Notes: generated by a model not told the origin, from the letters alone. 64,000 nucleotides of DNA from Gp6-AA40 sp036407095 (GCA_036407095.1 DASWZV010000065.1:62001-126000); one strand, 5' to 3'. Positions 42,515 through 52,075 are shown, numbered from the stretch's first letter. Numbers and translations are program-made.

Positions 42515-43459
42515 GTGTCCGCCGCGCCACCTCGTCTTCGTTCCATGAGCGCTACCGGCTATCGTTGGCTCTCCGACTTTCTGCCAGTTGGCGAAGAAGG
42601 CCAGCCGCTGCTCGACGTCGGCTTCTACGTCACGCTCTTCTTCGAGGATGGACATCTCATCGAGCGTCGTCGAGCCGCTTACGAGATTCTGAAAGAGTAC
42701 TGGTTCCTCGTCGGCGAGCACTTGCGGTGGACGACCAACCCCGAGACGCACGGTTGGGAGCAGATCACGGCGCAGCACTCCACCGACGCGTGGCTCGCTG
42801 CCCAGCCGAAAGAGCCGTGTAAGTGGGCCGTCATTCTCCACGGCGGCGAGACGTTCGACGCGGCGAGCCCCTATCGAGTCGAAGGCCTCGGCACGCCTGA
42901 CCCGCGGCGCGCGATGAGCTTCATCACCGCGATGTTCCCGGTCACGTGGTTCGCCGACCATCCCGAGGCGAGCGCGGTCGACATTGTTCAGCGGTGGGCG
43001 ACGCTGCTGCGACCGCGCCACGGGACCGCCGGCCTCTCGATCGTCGCCTCACTCGACCGGCGATCTGCATCCAGGACCAAGGAGCGGGCCCGGGAGCTCG
43101 CCGAGCGCCTCCCAGGCCTCGAGGTCGACGATGCGGTGAGCGAGTCGATCTACGTGCAGAACGGCATCCGCAGCGTCAACTGGCTCACGTGCATTGACGA
43201 TGCTCTCGTCGCGCGTCTCGGAGGCATCGAGGCGCTCCGCGGCCGGGTCGCGGGCGATCTCCACCTGCTCGAATACCCGGGCGGCGCGATCATCCAGGCC
43301 GGCGATTTCCCGCAGGCGGGAGACCGCAATCGCCAGCGCTCGATCGAGCCCTATCGGCGCGCGGCCGCGCTCCTGCGTCCCGTCCAGCCGACGTATACCG
43401 GCATCATGCTCGGGTTCGACGAGGAGTCCACGCAGGACTGGGTCAATCGGTTCAGCTGA
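42515..43459 (+). CDS. DUF3396 family (type VI immunity-like) protein
   Basis: This 314-residue protein starts at GTG with AAGGA five bases upstream. It carries the features of DUF3396, a family annotated as immunity proteins against type VI secretion effectors. These are P-L-L-D-V-G-F-Y-V-T-L-F-F-E near 31-44, N-W-L-T-C-I-D-D-A-L near 222-231, and the closing G-G-A-I-I-Q-A-G-D-F-P-Q-A-G-D followed by a tail with L-R-P-V-Q-P near 289-294. No toxin, VgrG or PAAR gene lies nearby, so it is an orphan. Immunity by direct binding to an incoming toxin is known for the family; a role here is inferred. Confidence 0.75.
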   Translation: MSAAPPRLRSMSATGYRWLSDFLPVGEEGQPLLDVGFYVTLFFEDGHLIERRRAAYEILKEYWFLVGEHLRWTTNPETHGWEQITAQHSTDAWLAAQPKEPCKWAVILHGGETFDAASPYRVEGLGTPDPRRAMSFITAMFPVTWFADHPEASAVDIVQRWATLLRPRHGTAGLSIVASLDRRSASRTKERARELAERLPGLEVDDAVSESIYVQNGIRSVNWLTCIDDALVARLGGIEALRGRVAGDLHLLEYPGGAIIQAGDFPQAGDRNRQRSIEPYRRAAALLRPVQPTYTGIMLGFDEESTQDWVNRFS

Positions 43460-43475
43460 TCCCTCCCCGACTCCC

Positions 43476-45914
43476 CTACTCGTAGCGCAACGCTGCAATC
43501 GGGTTGACGCGAAGCGCGCGCCGTGCGGGCACCCAGCATGCGACGATCGCCACGCCGAGCAGGCCCGTCGCCGCGGACACCATCGTCAACGGATCGCGCG
43601 GCCCGACTCCGTAGAGCAGACCGGCGAGAATCCGCGACGAGGCGAGCGCCATCGCCACTCCGATCGCTACACCCAGCACCGAGAGCACGAACCCCTGACC
43701 CATGACGAGACGCAGCACCTGCGCGCGCGTCGCTCCCAGGGCCATGCGAATGCCGATCTCGCGGGTGCGCTGCGCGACTGAGAACGCGACCACACCGTAA
43801 ATACCGATCGACGCCAGCAACAGCGCCTGCAGACCCGCGGCGCCGAGAAACAGTGTCGCCACCCTGAAGGCACCGAGCGAGACTTCGGTGTGCGACTGAA
43901 GCGTACGCACATCGAAGAGGGGCAGCGCGCGGTCGACACGGCGAACGGCATCTCGCACACTCTTTTGAGCCAGCGCCGCATCGCCCGCGGATCGCACATG
44001 CAACGTCACCTGGGGCACGTAGCTCTGGGCCAGCGCCATGTATACGTACGGTCGCGGATCTTCAGTCAGATTCACGTACTTGATTTCGCGAGCCACGCCG
44101 ACGACGCGATGAGCGGCGCCGCCGATGCGAATCGTCCGGCCTATCGGATCCTGCCGCGGCCAATATCGTCTGGCGAAGGGCTCGTTGACGATCGCGACTT
44201 TTGGCGCCGACCCGTTGTCGCGTGCCTCGAACGCTCGCCCCCGTATCACCGGAACCCGCATCGTCGCGAAGTAGCCCTCCGAGACTACGTTGAAGCCGAA
44301 GTTCATGTCCTCACGGGCGCCCGGCGTGTACCCTTCGACATCGACGCCCCGGGTCATCATCCCGACGACGACGAGCGGAAGCTGAAACGCGAGCGCGGCC
44401 GACTCCACCCCAGGGGTCGTCGACACCTCCCGCAATACGTTTCGATACAGCGCCGGTCCGGTCGTGGTGTCGTAGCCGGCCTGCGATACATCCATCGAGA
44501 AAAGATTCACGCCAGACGAATCGAACCCGGGATTGGCGCGTGCCACCTGCGTCTGGCTTCGAACGGCGAGTGCGGCCGCAATGAGCAAGGCGAGCGAGAC
44601 CGAGACCTGCGCAACGAGCAGTCCTGAGCGCAGCCATGACCGGCGGAAACGTATCGTCGATCGCGCATCGATCAGCGTGGGCGCCAATGCCGTCCGCGAT
44701 GATTGCCACGCCGGCATCAGTCCGAACACGAGTCCACAGAGCGTCGATGCCAGCGTGGTGAACAGGAAAACGGGTCCGTCGATGCGGGCGTTCACGACCA
44801 CCGGGTACTGCAGCGGGATCTCGACGCTGTCGAAATACTGATTCGCCCAAAGGCTGAGGAGCAAGGCCGCCCCGCCTCCCAGCAGGGAGAGCAGCACCGA
44901 TTCGGTCAACAGCTGCCGGATCACGCGCCCCCGGCTCGCCCCACTCGCCAGCCGGACCGCGATCTCCTGCCGACGGACTGACGCGCGGGCCAGGAGGATG
45001 TTCGACAGGTTCGCGCACGCGACGAGCAGCACCAGGCCGACCATGATCATCGACACCGTGAAGACCGGGAGCAGGACCGCTTGTGCGCCGTACGGAGACT
45101 GGCTGAGCGGCACGAGCATGGCGTGAGCGTCGAGGAATTCGTCCGGGAACTGCGCCTTCAGTTGATCACTCAGCACCTTCACCGCTAGGCGCGCTTGATC
45201 GAAGCTCACGCCCGGCTTGATGCGGCCGACGGTCATGAGCCAGTGGTTGTCACGCTCGACCCGATCGATGAAGTTCCCCATCGGCATCAGGTCGGGCTGC
45301 ATGCGCACGGGGACGAAGAGGTGCAGACCGAGACCAACCATCGATCCACGGTAGTCGCGCGGGGTCACACCGACGATCGTCAGCAGGCGTGTCCCGACCT
45401 GCAGCGGCTGGCCAATGACACCGGGGTCGCCACGGTACTTGCGCTGCCACAGCGCGTAACTGATCACCGCAACCGGCTGCCCGCCTGGTGCGCGGTCATC
45501 CTCCTCGTTGATCAGCCTGCCGAGCGCGGGACCGACGCCGAGTACATGAAACAGATTGCCGGTGACGAGCTCGCCCCAGACGCGTTCCGCGCTATCGCCG
45601 CGACCGATCGTCATCGCCACAGGAAATGTGCCGGCCACGCCTGAAAGCACCGTGTTCCGATCGCGCACGTCGACATAGTCCTGGTAGTTCATGGGCCCAC
45701 GTTCGCCACTTCGCGACATCGTGAGGAGCACGACGAGCTGGTCTGCCGCGGTGACACCGGGAAGCGGACGCAGCACGAGGCCCTTCAGCATCGTGAAGAC
45801 CGTCGTGTTCGCGCCGATGCCCAATGCCAGCGTCAGCACCGCGACGACGGTGACGCTGCGATTCCTGACGAGCATCCGTGCCGCGTACTTCAGATCGATC
45901 AGCATCGTGTCCAT
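43476..45914 (-). CDS. MacB/FtsX-type ABC transporter permease (duplicated orphan type)
   Basis: This 812-residue protein has an N-terminal membrane segment (V-A-V-L-T-L-A-L-G-I-G-A-N near 25-37), a periplasmic MacB-like domain, three more membrane helices near 275-420 (first FtsX core), a second periplasmic domain and a terminal three-helix FtsX core ending R-A-L-R-Y-E, the same end as the frameshifted permease at 17771. It lacks the ~80-residue prologue found at the start of that permease and has no ATPase gene beside it. No PadR gene is adjacent. A start at 45905 (third Met-like position) also fits. Likely exports peptides or antibiotics or helps protein assembly; unknown. Confidence 0.85.
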   Translation of the reverse strand: MDTMLIDLKYAARMLVRNRSVTVVAVLTLALGIGANTTVFTMLKGLVLRPLPGVTAADQLVVLLTMSRSGERGPMNYQDYVDVRDRNTVLSGVAGTFPVAMTIGRGDSAERVWGELVTGNLFHVLGVGPALGRLINEEDDRAPGGQPVAVISYALWQRKYRGDPGVIGQPLQVGTRLLTIVGVTPRDYRGSMVGLGLHLFVPVRMQPDLMPMGNFIDRVERDNHWLMTVGRIKPGVSFDQARLAVKVLSDQLKAQFPDEFLDAHAMLVPLSQSPYGAQAVLLPVFTVSMIMVGLVLLVACANLSNILLARASVRRQEIAVRLASGASRGRVIRQLLTESVLLSLLGGGAALLLSLWANQYFDSVEIPLQYPVVVNARIDGPVFLFTTLASTLCGLVFGLMPAWQSSRTALAPTLIDARSTIRFRRSWLRSGLLVAQVSVSLALLIAAALAVRSQTQVARANPGFDSSGVNLFSMDVSQAGYDTTTGPALYRNVLREVSTTPGVESAALAFQLPLVVVGMMTRGVDVEGYTPGAREDMNFGFNVVSEGYFATMRVPVIRGRAFEARDNGSAPKVAIVNEPFARRYWPRQDPIGRTIRIGGAAHRVVGVAREIKYVNLTEDPRPYVYMALAQSYVPQVTLHVRSAGDAALAQKSVRDAVRRVDRALPLFDVRTLQSHTEVSLGAFRVATLFLGAAGLQALLLASIGIYGVVAFSVAQRTREIGIRMALGATRAQVLRLVMGQGFVLSVLGVAIGVAMALASSRILAGLLYGVGPRDPLTMVSAATGLLGVAIVACWVPARRALRVNPIAALRYE

Positions 45915-46111
45915 ATAGTATTTTCAATACGTCCCGACGCGCACTGCAGTGCGCGAACCTGCCCATCATGATTCATCGCACCACTCTTCCGTTCTTCCGC
46001 GGCGACGTCAGACTTCCCGGCCGATTGTTCAGAAACACCGATCGCCTCGACATCAGGCAACCCGCGATCAGGTGGATCATTCGTTCCCGCTCAGACGCCG
46101 CGGATCGAGCA

Positions 46112-46288
46112 CTAGATGAATCTTTCAGAGGGTGGCGGGAGTCCGATGCCGAGTGTGTCGGGATCAATCGCCGCGTGCACGATTCCTCGCTCGATCAATA
46201 CGTCAGACGTTTCGGCCATGAGCGTCGTCTTGCCTGCTCCCATGGTGCCGGTGATCAGCAGCAGGCGATGCCGTCGCTCTTCTGTCAC
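46112..46288 (-). pseudogene. Truncated P-loop ATPase/kinase remnant
   Basis: This 58-residue frame opens at GTG 46288 and ends at TAG 46112. It begins with L-L-L-I-T-G-T-M-G-A-G-K-T-T (Walker A, G-x-x-G-x-G-K-T-T) and continues with D-V-L-I-E-R-G-I-V-H-A-A-I-D, a normal second strand. Small nucleotide kinase-like proteins of this kind normally run 170-200 residues, so most of the domain is missing. It lies between the permease and the DUF4062 operon. The rest of 45915-46530 shows no further recognisable gene. Confidence 0.65.
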
Positions 46289-46530
46289 TCAGTCCAGCCG
46301 GCTTCAATGTAGCGCGACTTGGACCTCGTACGCCACGCGGCCATCCACAACCGCCGCAACAAACGCGGTCTTAGAGCGGCGAGCCGGACGCGGAAATCGG
46401 CGTGAGGTTGCTCGCTCCCGCATTCTCTCGGATCGCTTCCTGGTCCGCCCCATGAGAAAATGCTCGGCACCTGCTTGACTTCCTGGTACAGCTCGCACTT
46501 GCTCGTCGCGGGTCGCAAGCCTCTTCGAGC

Positions 46531-48606
46531 ATGATCCGCGCGTTCGTCTCCTCGACATACCGGGACCTCAAAGCCCATCGCGCCTACGTCATCGATCGTC
46601 TCGCTCGCAGCGGGATTCTCGTCGATCCCATGGAGAAATGGACCGCCGCGAGCGACGAGCCAAAAGTGCTGTCCCAGGAGCGCGTGCGCGACTGTCAGCT
46701 CTGCATCCTCCTGGTGGGCTTCACACGCGGGCACATCTCGGAAGGCGAAACGCGAAGCATCACGCAGCTCGAGTACGCAGAAGCCCTGCGACGGGGCATC
46801 ACGGTCCTGACCTTCATGGCGAATGAGGAAGCCGACTGGCCGGAGACGGCGCTTGCCGGGCTCGAGTCGGATCCGGAGCTGGCGCGGTGGCGGAGCGAAC
46901 TCAAGGAACACTCCATCATCGGATTTTTTTCTATTCGCCCCGAGTCGATCGACATCGACGCTGCGGTCGCCCGCTGGTTGCAGGAGCAGCTCTCGCCCGC
47001 GGCACATCGCGAAACCGACCCGCAGGCCACCGACGTTACCGCGATCGATATTCGTGCGCACAGCAACTCGGAAGGCGTGCTCCTCGTGTGGCGAACAGAC
47101 GGGCCAATCAAGTGCTGCCTCGGGTTCGCGCTCCAGAAGGAGGTGCTGGGTGATGCAGGGATCACGCAGGAGATCGTATCGACGCGACTCGGCTTTTCCG
47201 CCACCGACACACAGGCGCGCCTGACACCCAGCTCGAGCCAACCGATCCAGAACTTTCGATGGCTCGACCGCGAGCAGCGCGAGGTGCGGTATCGCGTGCT
47301 GCCGATTCTGGGGACGCCGAACGAACTGACCGCCGCGAGCGACGATCATGCGCGGAGCCCGTGGACCGGCTGGGTCTCGCCTCGCACGGGACAGAACCCT
47401 GCGTGTCGCGCCTACTTCAACGCAGCGCTTCAGGCGCAGGCGGCCGTCCGGACGCTCGGCGCGACGGCCAGCGAAGCCAGCGTGCCTCTCATGCGCCAGG
47501 ATCGCGCGAAGGTGCGCGCGCAGCTGGGCGCCGGACTCAGGCGGCGGCTCCTCGAGTTACTCGCATCGGCGAAGCTCGCGGGTCGTCTCGTGTATGCGGC
47601 ATTCACGGACGCCGATGACCCCGAGGTGATCGCTGCGCTCACCAGCCTTGGTGAAAATCTCCGGCTGATCCTGGGGTCGCCGCCTGGTGGCGCGGCAAAG
47701 ACTCGCAAGGCGCTGCGGTCGAAGGCGCATCTGTACGAACCAAGTCGGGCGCCGCGAAGCAACTTCCTCGTCTCGTGCGACCGATGGGGAACGCCACTCA
47801 GCGTCTGGACCGGCAGCGCCGCCCCGACCATCGAAGCATTGTGTCTTCGATCCAACAACTCGGCGTACGTCGAATCCGTGCCGCTTGCGCGCGTGTATCT
47901 CGATCGCTGGCAGGAGCTGGCCGACGAACGCTTGACGCGGCGAGGTCGACCAGCACGCCGTGATGCGCCGGCCGCGGAGATCCGCGAGGTCGGATCGTCC
48001 ATCACCGTCTGGAATACACCAGCGCACGACCAGGCCGACCTGCGCGACGTCAGGCGGCTGATCCGCGGCGCGCGGCAGGGCGTGCTGTTTCTGGCGAGCG
48101 GACGACGTTTCGCGAAGGAACTCATGGAGGAAACGCTTGACCTCGTCGGCGATCGCGACCTCTTTATCGAGGGCGTGTTGTACGTCGCACGCGGTCGTAC
48201 GCGCGCCGAGTACACGCGCTTCATCAACGGCGACCGTCAGCGGATTGCGCTGCCGGGGCAGTCGGTGACAATCGACAGTACGATCGTGCTCGTGGATCCG
48301 TTCGGCCCGCATCCCGTCGTCATGATCGGATCCCACGACCTGAGTGAGGACACGAGCGCGAAGGAGCTGAGCGATCTCATGATCATCGAGAACGTGCCGA
48401 ACCTCGCGATCGAGTACGCGGTGCACCTCATTGGCGTGTTCGACCACTTCACGTTTCGACACGCGCTCGCTTCGGCGCCGCAACGGGGGCGCACCCTGCT
48501 CCTCAACTCCAGCGATGCGTGGCAGGAACGCTACTTCACGGGAAACAAGCGCAGCGAGTTCAATCTGCTTTTCGGGTCGCTGTCGCCGGGGGATAGGAAG
48601 GATTAA
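46531..48606 (+). CDS. DUF4062 domain fused to a degenerate phospholipase D-like domain
   Basis: This 691-residue protein opens with DUF4062 (residues 1-95: M-I-R-A-F-V-S-S-T-Y-R-D-L then L-V-G-F-T-R-G-H), an N-terminal module found in many multi-domain defence or signalling proteins. Residues ~335-690 have the two-lobed PLD-like fold, recognised from V-W-T-G-S near 425-429, S-N-N at 441-443, then V-D-P-F-G and I-G-S-H-D-L near 588-604. The two H-K-D sites are altered: the first reads R-S-N-F-L-V-x-x-D (409-417), the second D-S-T-I-V-L-V-D (582-589). His and Lys are gone in both, so nuclease activity is unlikely. It is first of three operon genes ahead of a TIR and an nSTAND1 gene. Confidence 0.75.
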   Translation: MIRAFVSSTYRDLKAHRAYVIDRLARSGILVDPMEKWTAASDEPKVLSQERVRDCQLCILLVGFTRGHISEGETRSITQLEYAEALRRGITVLTFMANEEADWPETALAGLESDPELARWRSELKEHSIIGFFSIRPESIDIDAAVARWLQEQLSPAAHRETDPQATDVTAIDIRAHSNSEGVLLVWRTDGPIKCCLGFALQKEVLGDAGITQEIVSTRLGFSATDTQARLTPSSSQPIQNFRWLDREQREVRYRVLPILGTPNELTAASDDHARSPWTGWVSPRTGQNPACRAYFNAALQAQAAVRTLGATASEASVPLMRQDRAKVRAQLGAGLRRRLLELLASAKLAGRLVYAAFTDADDPEVIAALTSLGENLRLILGSPPGGAAKTRKALRSKAHLYEPSRAPRSNFLVSCDRWGTPLSVWTGSAAPTIEALCLRSNNSAYVESVPLARVYLDRWQELADERLTRRGRPARRDAPAAEIREVGSSITVWNTPAHDQADLRDVRRLIRGARQGVLFLASGRRFAKELMEETLDLVGDRDLFIEGVLYVARGRTRAEYTRFINGDRQRIALPGQSVTIDSTIVLVDPFGPHPVVMIGSHDLSEDTSAKELSDLMIIENVPNLAIEYAVHLIGVFDHFTFRHALASAPQRGRTLLLNSSDAWQERYFTGNKRSEFNLLFGSLSPGDRKD

Positions 48607-48682
48607 GGCTTCGCGATCCTCACGGCGGTGTTCGGTTGTGCCTCTTGTCTCGTTTACCCTGCAGGGGGGATTGGCAGCTGCT

Positions 48683-49792
48683 ATGTCCTACGTCGGAGCA
48701 CCGTTCGAACACGACATCTTCGTGAGCTACACGCACGGCGACGTGAGCGGCGACGGCGAGTCGCTCCTGAAGCAGTGGTCGCAGTCGTTCGCGCGAGCAC
48801 TGGGGAGGGAATTGCAGGCGCTGCCGAACTTTGGCTCTCTCGATCTCTTTCTCGACGAAGGCGCTCGACAAGAGCAGAGCGTGGATCCGATGGCGCCGCT
48901 CAGCGAGCAGCTCCAACGGCACGTCGCGAAGTCTGCGATTGTGACCGCACTGGTATCACCCCAGTATCTGGGGTCGAGATGGTGCGAGAAGGAGCGGAAC
49001 TGGTGGTCCGAGCATCAAATCGAGTTGCAGCTGCCATTCGACACCCGTCTCGCGCTCGCGCGGATCTGGCCGCTTGGCGACCGCGACACGTGGCCTGCGC
49101 TGTTTCTCGACCGCGAGGGCAATCCGCTCGTGGGATTCTGCTTCTACGACAAGGCCAACGCGGAACTGCGGCCGCAGCCTTACGAATGGCCCGAGGTGGA
49201 GAGGAACAGCAAAGGACCTTTTCGCGACGAGCTCCTCAACATGGTGGGCTGGCTGCGTGTGAAGCTGAACGATCTCAAAGCCAGGCTCGCCGAGCGCGAG
49301 CGCGCGCGTGAGGAAGCAAAGAAGCTTTCTGGCGGCGGTCAGCTGCTCTATCTGCACGGCCGCGCAGATCAACTCGATTCATGGGGAAACGTCGTCGCCA
49401 AGCTTCAACAGAACGATTTCGCGGTGATGCCGAGCGAGCCCGAGCTGGTCGACCGCGACCCCGCGCACCAGGAAGAGTTCAAGAGGAACCGATTGCAGAT
49501 CATGCAAGGCTGCGACGCCTTGCTCCTGCTCGCCTCGGCGGACGGACGGGCGGTGGACGCCGACCTCGTGGTGATCGGCCGCCAGGAACGTCAGCTCGCG
49601 CGCGCGGCCTCCAAGCGTCTTCTGCCGTGCGCGTTGCTGGACGTCGTCGGCCAGCCGATCGCCACGGCTCAACGGAAGGGTAACGCACGAGCCTTGCAGG
49701 TGGATTGGATCGATGGCACGGCAGGGTCCTGGGTGCCCGACGTCCAGCGTTGGCTCGTGGCGAAGAGCGCGAGCATCGGAGGCGCGCCATGA
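48683..49792 (+). CDS. TIR-domain protein with C-terminal TIR-like domain
   Basis: This 369-residue protein is read from ATG 48683 (an in-frame GTG at 48638 exists; neither has a strong ribosome site). Residues ~8-150 are a TIR domain: D-I-F-V-S-Y-T at 11-17, then L-V-S-P-Q-Y-L-G-S-R-W-C-E-K-E near 90-104, where the catalytic Glu of NADase TIRs is usually placed as W-C-x-x-E (E104 here). After a coiled-coil-like Arg/Glu stretch (~205-220) a second compact alpha/beta domain follows with L-L-Y-L-H-G and L-L-L-L-A-S, resembling TIR/toll-like folds but lacking the Glu. Its stop overlaps the start of the nSTAND1 gene by four bases. Confidence 0.78.
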   Translation: MSYVGAPFEHDIFVSYTHGDVSGDGESLLKQWSQSFARALGRELQALPNFGSLDLFLDEGARQEQSVDPMAPLSEQLQRHVAKSAIVTALVSPQYLGSRWCEKERNWWSEHQIELQLPFDTRLALARIWPLGDRDTWPALFLDREGNPLVGFCFYDKANAELRPQPYEWPEVERNSKGPFRDELLNMVGWLRVKLNDLKARLAERERAREEAKKLSGGGQLLYLHGRADQLDSWGNVVAKLQQNDFAVMPSEPELVDRDPAHQEEFKRNRLQIMQGCDALLLLASADGRAVDADLVVIGRQERQLARAASKRLLPCALLDVVGQPIATAQRKGNARALQVDWIDGTAGSWVPDVQRWLVAKSASIGGAP

Positions 49793-52047
49793 TCGCATCG
49801 TCCGCCGGCGCTCCCGACGACGCCTTCACCTGCTCGCTGCCGCGGAAGCCGTACCCAGGCCTCCGACCGTTCGAGTCGTCCGAGTGGCCGGTGTTCTTTG
49901 GCCGCGAGAGGATGACCGACGACGTGATCGCGCGGCTGCAGCGCGATCGACTGCTCGTCGTGCACGGCGATTCCGGCTGCGGCAAGAGCTCGCTCATCTC
50001 CGCGGGTGTGCTGCCCAACCTCGAACAAAGCGCGGCGCGCGGCGGAGCTCGATGGCGCACCTGCTCCGCCGTGCCGGGTGACCGGCCGTTGTGGAATCTC
50101 GCCACGGCGCTCGCAGGTCTGGACGGCCGAGCGGCCGACCACGAGCGCGTCGTCGAGATGAGGCGGATCCTGAACTTCGGGGGCGAGGGCGCTGCGGCGC
50201 TCGTAAACCTGTTAGGGCTCGATGCCGGCGATCAGGTATGCGTCCTCGTGGATCAGTTCGAGGAGGTGTTCGCGCACGCCAAGAACTATGGACCACACGA
50301 AGCCAATTTGCTCGTCGACCTGTTGATCGGGATCCAGCAGCTGCAACAGCATTCCGGGCTGTGCGCGGTGCTGACGATGCGGTCCGAGTTCCTCGGCGCG
50401 TGCGCGAAGTTCGCCCGTTTCGCAGAAGTCGTCAATGCCATGCAGTATCTGCTGCCGCGAATGGAGCACGCCGACCTCGTGCGCGCCATTCGCGAGCCCG
50501 CGACGCTCTACGACGGCGACATCGATCTGAATCTCGCGGAGCGGCTGATTGCCGACGCGGGCGGCGGCCAGGATCAGCTGCCGCTCATCCAGCACGGGCT
50601 GATGCTGCTTTACCGACAGCACGTCGTGAGAGCCGGGCTCGAAGGAAAGCCCTGGACGCTCACCGTCGATGCCTATGTTGGCGGCCAGGGCCTTGCCGAT
50701 CTGCTCTCCGGCCACGCCGATGAGGTCATGCGAAGCGTGGGCCACGAGCGCACGGTCGAGGCGATCTTCCGCTCGCTCACGGCGATCAACTCCGACGGTC
50801 ACGCCATGCGCAGGCCACAGCGGTTCGACCGGCTGTGCGCGGTGACGGGTGACGACGAAAGCACGATACGCGCGGTCCTGGACGCATTTCGCGCCGAGGG
50901 CGTGTCGTTCGTGCGTCCCTATATCAACCAGCCATTGGCGCCGGATACCCGCATCGATATCAGCCACGAGGCCTTGATCCGCTGCTGGAAGCGGATCGCC
51001 GACGAGAAGAACGGCTGGCTCAGTCACGAGTTCAAGGAGGGTCTCGTCTGGCAGTCGCTGCTCGTCCAGGCCGAGAGCTTCGAGCAGGATCCATCGAACG
51101 TGCTCTCGCCCGCTACGACCGAAGAACGGGCCGCGTGGCTCCCGCACCATTCGCCTGCCTGGGCGGAGCGGTATGGCGGCGGCAGCGAACGCGTGCGGAA
51201 GCTCATGGCCGCGAGCATCGCGGAACGCGACCGGCAGAAGAAGGAAGAGGATGAGGAGCGCCTGCGCGAACAGCGGGCGCGTATGAATGAAGAGAAGCTC
51301 CGAGAGAAGGCACACACACTGCGCTTGTTCCGTGCCGGATTCGTCGTCGTACTGGTACTAGTCGTTGTTGCGACCTGGCAGGCGGTGGCGGCGCGGCGCG
51401 CGACGAACGACGCTCTGCGCGCAAGGGACGAAGCGCAGCGCGCAACCGAGGAGGCACAGGACGCGGCCGCCTCAAATGACGCCGCGCGACAGCGCGCCGA
51501 AGCGAAGAGAGCCGAGCTCGAACAGAGCGTCGTGACCCTGCGCGAGGCGCTGGGCAACCTTCAGAAAGCCACGGCGACTGCCCAATTGGACACGAGCGCG
51601 CGCAGCAACATCTACCTCGCTCAGGCCACGATCGAGAAGCAGGTCGCCCAGATCGCCACTGTCGCGAATCCGCCTCGTGTCTACATGCACATCTCGGAGG
51701 AGGCGCAACGCGAGACGCTACGCCAACTCAGCCTGGACCTGGAGAAGGAGAAGCTCGGCGGCGACGGGATCGTCGTCCCGGGGATACAGCGCGTGAAGCC
51801 AATAAGGGGGAACGAGTTGCGCTGCTTTCGCGCAAGCGAGTGCGAGGATGCCCGCAGGGTTGTCGACATCCTGAACCGCCTGGTCGCAAGCCCGAAGGTC
51901 GTGCTCAACCCGATGACGGGGACCTCGTACGAGGACTCGCCGAATATCCGGCCGAGACACTTCGAGCTCTGGTTCGCGCCCGGCCCGATCACGCTGAGGA
52001 GCGCGCCCTCCGATGCGGGAGACAAGGCCAAGGTCTATAGGGACTAG
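49789..52047 (+). CDS. nSTAND1-type P-loop ATPase with membrane anchor
   Basis: This 752-residue protein has Walker A G-D-S-G-C-G-K-S-S at 60-68 and Walker B C-V-L-V-D-Q-F-E-E at 151-159, as in the 'novel STAND NTPase 1' group. R-S-E at 198-200 fits the usual R-x-x-E/R-S-E downstream signature, and F-E-S near 28-30 with the F-F-G-R-E start (36-40) is typical of the family. After the helical WH-like region comes a Lys/Glu-rich coiled coil (~478-508), one membrane helix at ~512-530, another coiled coil, and a C-terminal domain with R-V-Y-M-H-I-S-E-E-A-Q-R typical of secreted or surface sensing modules in such proteins. Likely a membrane-tethered sensor/switch for the two upstream proteins. Confidence 0.85.
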   Translation: MIASSAGAPDDAFTCSLPRKPYPGLRPFESSEWPVFFGRERMTDDVIARLQRDRLLVVHGDSGCGKSSLISAGVLPNLEQSAARGGARWRTCSAVPGDRPLWNLATALAGLDGRAADHERVVEMRRILNFGGEGAAALVNLLGLDAGDQVCVLVDQFEEVFAHAKNYGPHEANLLVDLLIGIQQLQQHSGLCAVLTMRSEFLGACAKFARFAEVVNAMQYLLPRMEHADLVRAIREPATLYDGDIDLNLAERLIADAGGGQDQLPLIQHGLMLLYRQHVVRAGLEGKPWTLTVDAYVGGQGLADLLSGHADEVMRSVGHERTVEAIFRSLTAINSDGHAMRRPQRFDRLCAVTGDDESTIRAVLDAFRAEGVSFVRPYINQPLAPDTRIDISHEALIRCWKRIADEKNGWLSHEFKEGLVWQSLLVQAESFEQDPSNVLSPATTEERAAWLPHHSPAWAERYGGGSERVRKLMAASIAERDRQKKEEDEERLREQRARMNEEKLREKAHTLRLFRAGFVVVLVLVVVATWQAVAARRATNDALRARDEAQRATEEAQDAAASNDAARQRAEAKRAELEQSVVTLREALGNLQKATATAQLDTSARSNIYLAQATIEKQVAQIATVANPPRVYMHISEEAQRETLRQLSLDLEKEKLGGDGIVVPGIQRVKPIRGNELRCFRASECEDARRVVDILNRLVASPKVVLNPMTGTSYEDSPNIRPRHFELWFAPGPITLRSAPSDAGDKAKVYRD

Positions 52048-52075
52048 CGAGGACAGTCTCGTCAGTCTCCATCGG

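Noticed and set aside
46285..47349. Minus-strand open frame of 354 codons
   Set aside because: Antisense to the DUF4062 gene. The P-loop remnant at 46112-46288 is in another frame and is the only part kept.
48607..48682. Promoter between the DUF4062 and TIR genes
   Set aside because: The 76 bp gap was inspected for -35/-10 elements; nothing convincing was seen, so the genes are treated as one operon.
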